DNA of 64,000 nucleotides from Sedimentisphaerales bacterium. GTDB taxonomy: Bacteria > Planctomycetota > Phycisphaerae > Sedimentisphaerales > SM23-30. The number at the start of each line of letters is the position of its first letter. The stretch's first letter is position 1. This document shows positions 59,453 through 64,000 of the stretch, in pieces. The stretch is from NCBI GenBank assembly GCA_028281535.1, contig JANQJS010000002.1, positions 124,001 to 188,000 of the forward strand, given 5' to 3'. The notes below the pieces were generated by a model. The model was not told the DNA's origin and made no database searches. It worked only from the letters and a program-made list of their open reading frames with translations. Made by a program: the position numbers and the translations under genes.

Positions 59453-62164
59453 ATGGAAGTTCAAAAAATAAAGATCCATCATCTTACTGATGTTCATATT
59501 GGCCCTCTACATTATAGCTATGAAAATAAATTGAACATTGTTCCAGTTGAACATTTTGTAAATTTACCTAAGTACCGTGAATTTTTGTCAGAAATGCCAT
59601 TAGATGATTTGCCTGACATTGTTGTAATTTCAGGCGATTTAACAAGCTATGCTTCTGATGATGAGTTTGATCTCGCAGTGAAATGGATAAGCGATCTTGT
59701 AGAAATTATGAAGAAAAAAAAATCTTCTTGGAGGGAGGCAGAAAGAAATTCGCCCTATATATTTATTGTTCCAGGTAATCATGATTTAGACTGGAGCGAA
59801 GATTCGTATGCTACCAAAATTAAACGATATTGTCGAAGTTCGGATATACTTTGTAATGAGAATAATGTGCTTTCGGCTTGTTATGGGGCTCATAAAAACA
59901 ACCCTGTTTATTATGACTTTAGCTCTTTAAATATTTTCTTCTATTTATTCAATAGCACGCCATTAGGGGGCACAGATGAACCCGTAATCAAAGAGGTTAT
60001 TGAAGAAATTAATGATAAAATAATTAATGCTTATCATGATACGTTGAACGCAAAAAATGAAGAGATTATTAAAGCGGTTAACAGGTTAAACAAGTATGTT
60101 AAACAAGATCCAGGCTATGTGAGTAAAGATAGTCTTAAAGAAATGGAAAATGTGTTGAGGAGTATTCCAAAAGAAAGAATAAAAATAGGTGTTATGCATC
60201 ACAACTTAACAAGTGTTCCATCTGATGATGTTGAAATATTTGACACTATTGTTAATGCTGGCATAGTTAAAGATTATTTAATAAGAAACGAATTTGATAT
60301 TGTGCTTAATGGGCACCGACATTTTTGGCATGCTGTACGAGAAATTCATTTGGCGCATCCTAAAAACAAACAAGGACTTTTAATTGTAAGTGGCGACACC
60401 TTTGGCTGTAGATCTGAAGCACCTTATAATGAAATATCTATTTCTTCACCAATAGAAGCACATCGACGGGGTAAACCATCTGCTTTGTTAACTATAAAAA
60501 AAGTTAATTATGTAACAAATCATTATACTGCTGAAAATGTTCCATCTGTCCAAGAAGCTGTAGACAAAAGTCTTTATGATGAAATATTTACAATTATGAA
60601 GAGTTTTTGCTCTGAGTATGACCATGGCTCTGCGAGCCGTGATGAACTAATATCAAAATGCAAAGATCATATTGAACGAACACATGGAATTTGGTCGGAT
60701 AGATTAGATTGGAGTGATAAAACACAATGGATTCGTGATTTTCATATTCAATTGTATAATTATGGTTATATATTTGCTACTGATATATTCAAAAGGTCTT
60801 CTCTTAGAAATGCCCGTTATTATCTTTACTTGTTGGAGCAAATAAATGAACGCCTAAAAAGAATTGTTGCAGGAGAAAATAATGACAAAACATTGTATTA
60901 TACATCTAATGTGTATGATGCGATTATTCGAACTGGTTGGAGACCTAATGGGCATATTTGGAAAGATTATAATATATCTAAAGGTGAACTAAACAAATGT
61001 GATTTACAAATTGTCAGAATTTTAGTGCGTCCCACAGATTTGCCTTCATATGAGAAAAGCATGTTAAAAGTATTAGACTTTATTCATCAAATATGTGGGA
61101 TTCCACTGTTTGTTTTAAATATAGAAACTATCGATAAAAAAGTTATTAAAGATTATGCTTGTGGTTATGATCACGATGGTGAACCACTAAAGTGTTATGA
61201 ATATGATGAAGCAAATAGTACTGTAGAGGAAGTTGACATTAGTCCTCAGGGTCGAAGAAGAGATCAGATGAAAGATGTAGGAGATGTCGTATTATCTAAT
61301 AAAAAACTAAAAACAGTTGAGCAGTTTTTGCAAGGTGACCATTATCCTGTTTTAATGGGAGAAGCTCGCGACATAAAAGATATCGCACTGAGTTATGACA
61401 ATACAAGGTTTGCTAGTAAGCGGATCATTGATATTATTTTGAAACATATAAAATCTAAGCCTAATAATATTGGTATTGATGTTGGGTGCGGAACAGGAAA
61501 CTACACAATGCCTTTTGCTGAACATTTTAGTGATTTGTATGGCGTAGATATCTGCAAAGAAATGATTGACCAGGCACGCTCAAAAAACAAAGAAATTAAT
61601 TGGGTTGTTCATGATGCTATGCTTTTGGATGAGAAGAGGGGGTGGAAAAATCGCTTTGATGCTTTGTGGTCTGTTTCAACGCTGCATTATTTATTAGGGC
61701 TTAATCAAAAGTATTTTATGGAACAAGCTTACTATATTTTAAAACCTGGCGGGGTTGCTGTGATTGAAACAACTTTTAGAGAGCAATTAAATCCCTTTTG
61801 GTTTTTTAGGTATTTTCCATCAATGCACAAAAGATATTATTATGCTTGCTTAAAAAAAGATCAATATAAGGTGTGGGCGAATGAAATAGGATTTAGTGAT
61901 TGTGAATTTGATGTAATGATTACTAAAAAAGAAGAAGAAAGTGTACTACAACTTGCTTGTCAAAATCCGAAAATACTACTGGATGATAATATTACTGATA
62001 ATTTGCCTGTTTTCAAGTTTCTAGATTGGGAAGAAATCAAATCTGGACAAGCAAGTCTGGAGAAAGATATTTTGAAGGGGAAAGGTATTGATGATGAAAT
62101 AGTTTCATCTGAAGAATGCATGAAAAAAGAAGGTAGCAATGGGTTTATCATACTTAAAAAATAA
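59453..62164 (+). CDS. Metallophosphoesterase fused to a class I SAM methyltransferase
   Basis: A 903-residue two-enzyme protein. The N-terminal calcineurin-like phosphoesterase (about 7-350) has D13-x-H15 (LTDVHIG), SGDLTS (D62), VPGNHDLDW (N109-H110), MHHN (H249/H250) and LNGHRHFWH (H288, H290): a full metal site. A middle region (about 360-620) is unrecognised. The C-terminal part (about 645-800) has methyltransferase motifs IGIDVGCGTGNYTMPFA (673-689), VHDA (719-722) and LKPGG (763-767). No signal peptide, so cytoplasmic. GGGAGG lies twelve bases before the ATG, a little far. It precedes a LivK-type gene on the same strand and in the same AT-rich stretch. Substrates unknown; the combination is unusual. 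Confidence 0.82.
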   Translation: MEVQKIKIHHLTDVHIGPLHYSYENKLNIVPVEHFVNLPKYREFLSEMPLDDLPDIVVISGDLTSYASDDEFDLAVKWISDLVEIMKKKKSSWREAERNSPYIFIVPGNHDLDWSEDSYATKIKRYCRSSDILCNENNVLSACYGAHKNNPVYYDFSSLNIFFYLFNSTPLGGTDEPVIKEVIEEINDKIINAYHDTLNAKNEEIIKAVNRLNKYVKQDPGYVSKDSLKEMENVLRSIPKERIKIGVMHHNLTSVPSDDVEIFDTIVNAGIVKDYLIRNEFDIVLNGHRHFWHAVREIHLAHPKNKQGLLIVSGDTFGCRSEAPYNEISISSPIEAHRRGKPSALLTIKKVNYVTNHYTAENVPSVQEAVDKSLYDEIFTIMKSFCSEYDHGSASRDELISKCKDHIERTHGIWSDRLDWSDKTQWIRDFHIQLYNYGYIFATDIFKRSSLRNARYYLYLLEQINERLKRIVAGENNDKTLYYTSNVYDAIIRTGWRPNGHIWKDYNISKGELNKCDLQIVRILVRPTDLPSYEKSMLKVLDFIHQICGIPLFVLNIETIDKKVIKDYACGYDHDGEPLKCYEYDEANSTVEEVDISPQGRRRDQMKDVGDVVLSNKKLKTVEQFLQGDHYPVLMGEARDIKDIALSYDNTRFASKRIIDIILKHIKSKPNNIGIDVGCGTGNYTMPFAEHFSDLYGVDICKEMIDQARSKNKEINWVVHDAMLLDEKRGWKNRFDALWSVSTLHYLLGLNQKYFMEQAYYILKPGGVAVIETTFREQLNPFWFFRYFPSMHKRYYYACLKKDQYKVWANEIGFSDCEFDVMITKKEEESVLQLACQNPKILLDDNITDNLPVFKFLDWEEIKSGQASLEKDILKGKGIDDEIVSSEECMKKEGSNGFIILKK

Positions 62165-62221
62165 ATATAACAAATTATGTATTTAAATAACTAGAATGAT
62201 GTGGGAAATATAGGAAAAAAA

Positions 62222-63361
62222 ATGAATAAAAAAATACTATTGATAGTCTTGCTGGCACTAGTTTTTATTATATCAACTTTTATTTTTCTTGATAGAAATA
62301 GTACTAAAGATCATACATTAACGATAGGATGTATTTCTATTTTTAGTGGGGAAATTGCCACTTATGGCAAGGAAACTAAGCAAGGGATCGCTCTTGCTTT
62401 GGATGAAATCAATAATAGTAATATTCTTCAGGGAAAAGAGCTGGCTGTGCAATACGAGGACAGTCAATTTGATGCAAAAATGGGTGTTCAAGCAATTAAT
62501 AAATTAATATTGGTTGATAAAGTCCCAATTATTTTGGGAGCTTTTAGTTCTAGAGTGACACTTGCAATAGCGCCAATAGCGGAAAAATATGAAACGGTAT
62601 TAATGTCTGCTAGTGCGACAGCTGATTCTATAAAAAACTCTGGAGATTACATTTTTCGAATAGTTCCTCCAAATAAGGTACAAGGAGAAGTAGCGGCATT
62701 TTTTGCTCGAGAGAATCTTAAAGCGAAAAAGGCTGCTGTGTATTATGTTAATGATGAATATGGCCAAGGTTTATCCAAGGAGTTTACAAATATATTTACA
62801 ATGAATGGTGGGAAAGTGTTATTTTCAGAAGGATTTAGTTTGGGTCAAAAAGATTTTCGTACAACATTACAAAAAATTAAAAAACTAGAAGTTGACATAT
62901 TATACTTTCCTGGGCAGGCAATAGAAATCGGGTTGATTTTAAAACAATCAAAAGAGATTGGGCTGAATACGATATTTGTTGGTGCAGATGGCTCATATTC
63001 GCCAGATTTAATAAAAATTGCTAGCGATGCTGCCTCAGGCGCATATTTTACACTGATGTCAATGGGGTTTGGTGTAAGTGATGATATGATCAAACAATTT
63101 AATGATTCTTTTAAGAAAAAATATAATGAAGAACCAACAGTATATGCAGCATATGCGTATGATGCAATGAAAATCATTGGCCAAGTTATCTCGAAAAATA
63201 ATTTTGATGCGAAGGATATCAAAAAAGGATTATATGACCTAGAAGAATATATTGGTGTTACAGGTTTAACGAAGTTTGATCAACATGGTGAAGTTGACAA
63301 AAATTATTATGTATATGAAATCAAAGATAACAAGTTTATACTTTCAAATAAGCAATTTTAA
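62222..63361 (+). CDS. Membrane-anchored LivK-type substrate-binding protein
   Basis: A 379-residue periplasmic-binding protein of the branched-chain amino acid/receptor family (ISIFSGEIATYGKETKQGIALALDEINNS, VQAINKLILVDKVPIILGAFSSRVTLAIAPIAEKY, AYAYDAMKIIGQVI). The N-terminal hydrophobic segment (about 4-23) lacks a lipobox Cys and a clear cleavage site, so it probably stays anchored. It may bind amino acids or another small ligand for the permease that follows. The ATG at 62222 has AGGA seven bases upstream; an earlier GTG frame is rejected. It follows the phosphoesterase-methyltransferase gene by 57 bases. Confidence 0.87.
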   Translation: MNKKILLIVLLALVFIISTFIFLDRNSTKDHTLTIGCISIFSGEIATYGKETKQGIALALDEINNSNILQGKELAVQYEDSQFDAKMGVQAINKLILVDKVPIILGAFSSRVTLAIAPIAEKYETVLMSASATADSIKNSGDYIFRIVPPNKVQGEVAAFFARENLKAKKAAVYYVNDEYGQGLSKEFTNIFTMNGGKVLFSEGFSLGQKDFRTTLQKIKKLEVDILYFPGQAIEIGLILKQSKEIGLNTIFVGADGSYSPDLIKIASDAASGAYFTLMSMGFGVSDDMIKQFNDSFKKKYNEEPTVYAAYAYDAMKIIGQVISKNNFDAKDIKKGLYDLEEYIGVTGLTKFDQHGEVDKNYYVYEIKDNKFILSNKQF

Positions 63362-63404
63362 ACGCCCTAAATATGCGTTTAACTTTTATTTTTAATGGAT
63401 ATAT

Positions 63405-64000
63405 ATGAGTCAGATATTTGTAAATACGTTAATATCAGCCTCGTTTTTTATCGTAATTGGTTTAGCTTTATCTTTAATTTATCGTGCGGTAAAGTTTTTT
63501 GATATGTCGTTGGCCGGTATTTTTGTGGCAGGGCCATATTGTATGCTTTTTTTTTATAATTCTTTATGTATTCCATTATTTTTTGCATTAATATTTAGTT
63601 GTTTGCTTAGTAGTATTATCTACTACGTCATTTATTTTGCAATATATAAACGGTTTGAACATAATGCCCATTCTCCACTAAGTTTACTTTTAGCCTCATT
63701 TGGTATTTATATTATATTGCAAAATGTAATTTCTATTATTTTTGGAGATCGCATTATGACAATTCGAAATATACATATACAGGAGGGGATACTCCTTGGA
63801 GGCGCAATGTTGACACCGATACAATTGATTGCGATATTATATTCAATAATTTTTGTGTTTATAGTTTTGATAATTATGCATAAGACAAAATATGGCTTAT
63901 GCTTGCGAACTATTGGCGAGAATTTTCCATTGGCTCAATCCCTTGGAGTTTCAGTGAAAAAAACAATTGTAATCACTTATCTTACGGTAGGTATTTTTGT
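63405..64000 (+). CDS. LivH-type branched-chain amino acid ABC permease (partial, runs off the window)
   Basis: An open frame from ATG at 63405 to the right edge encodes about 198 residues with at least five membrane helices. ASFFIVIGLALSLIYRAVKFFDMSLAGIFVAGPY and KTKYGLCLRTIGENFPLAQSLGVSV match LivH permeases. It lies 43 bases after the binding-protein gene, so a full ABC transporter (with LivM, LivG and LivF) may continue outside the window. No strong ribosome site is seen. Confidence 0.85.
   Translation, partial: MSQIFVNTLISASFFIVIGLALSLIYRAVKFFDMSLAGIFVAGPYCMLFFYNSLCIPLFFALIFSCLLSSIIYYVIYFAIYKRFEHNAHSPLSLLLASFGIYIILQNVISIIFGDRIMTIRNIHIQEGILLGGAMLTPIQLIAILYSIIFVFIVLIIMHKTKYGLCLRTIGENFPLAQSLGVSVKKTIVITYLTVGIF

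Noticed and set aside
1-64000. CRISPR arrays, insertion sequences with terminal repeats, rRNA genes
   Set aside because: No regularly spaced repeats, no transposase gene and no rRNA-like stretch were seen; only integrase fragments indicate mobile elements.

Overview
The window looks like a chromosomal stretch from a low-to-medium GC planctomycete, most likely of the Phycisphaerae or a relative. The grounds are inference: a type II secretion operon with a very long secretin and an arginine-rich GspC-like protein, a paired DUF2752/lipoprotein set, a truncated integrase with the planctomycete-type N-terminus, many TTG and GTG starts, and tightly overlapping ATGA/TAATG/TTGA gene junctions. No rRNA or other phylogenetic marker is present, so the assignment is tentative. 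The cell is clearly diderm (secretin, Mla system, lipoproteins).

Layout. 1-6.3 kb: housekeeping genes on the minus strand (ResB-like cytochrome c biogenesis protein running off the edge, a lipoprotein, proB, proA), then a small exported protein and a phosphofructokinase on the plus strand. 6.3-18.8 kb: an eleven-gene type II secretion operon on the minus strand, in the order gspE-F-G-H-I-J-K-L-M-C(like)-D, from a near-consensus promoter at about 18.83 kb. 19.1-24.4 kb: a membrane-anchored helix-turn-helix protein, then a YtrA-type GntR/ABC operon whose promoter carries a perfect palindrome and which ends in a large PEGA/HEAT-like membrane protein. 24.4-31.3 kb: eight minus-strand signalling genes built around an H-NOX nitric-oxide/heme sensor, two paralogous histidine kinases, four receiver-domain regulators and an HD-GYP protein with a damaged active site. 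31.4-33.2 kb: DUF2752 protein and two paralogous lipoproteins. 33.3-42.8 kb: cell-surface polysaccharide genes (formyltransferase, deacetylase, glycosyltransferase, methyltransferases, B12/radical SAM enzyme, O-antigen ligase) interrupted by an arsenic pair (arsC-acr3). 43.0-45.9 kb: mlaE-mlaF-mlaD lipid transport genes followed by a GNAT fragment. 46.0-47.8 kb: a very basic secreted low-complexity protein. 48-51.8 kb: a polytopic membrane protein and a TetR/RidA/small Cys-rich peptide/metal permease group. 52-54.5 kb: a BlaI/M56 (BlaR-like) pair in which the peptidase carries seven acidic tandem repeats.

From tRNA-Asn (54.95 kb) to the right edge the sequence is visibly richer in A+T and looks like an accessory island. 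It holds an integrase N-terminal fragment, a CHAT-protease gene, a small unknown gene, a second, decayed copy of the integrase fragment forming an 87-base direct repeat, 1.2 kb of apparently decayed DNA, and then a co-directional set made of a metallophosphoesterase-methyltransferase fusion, a membrane-anchored LivK-type binding protein and a LivH-type permease that runs off the edge. This last set, together with the CHAT gene, is the best candidate in the window for an undescribed system.

Starts were chosen by Shine-Dalgarno spacing and overlap with the previous gene where possible. Functions of named families rest on motifs read by eye; no database search was run.
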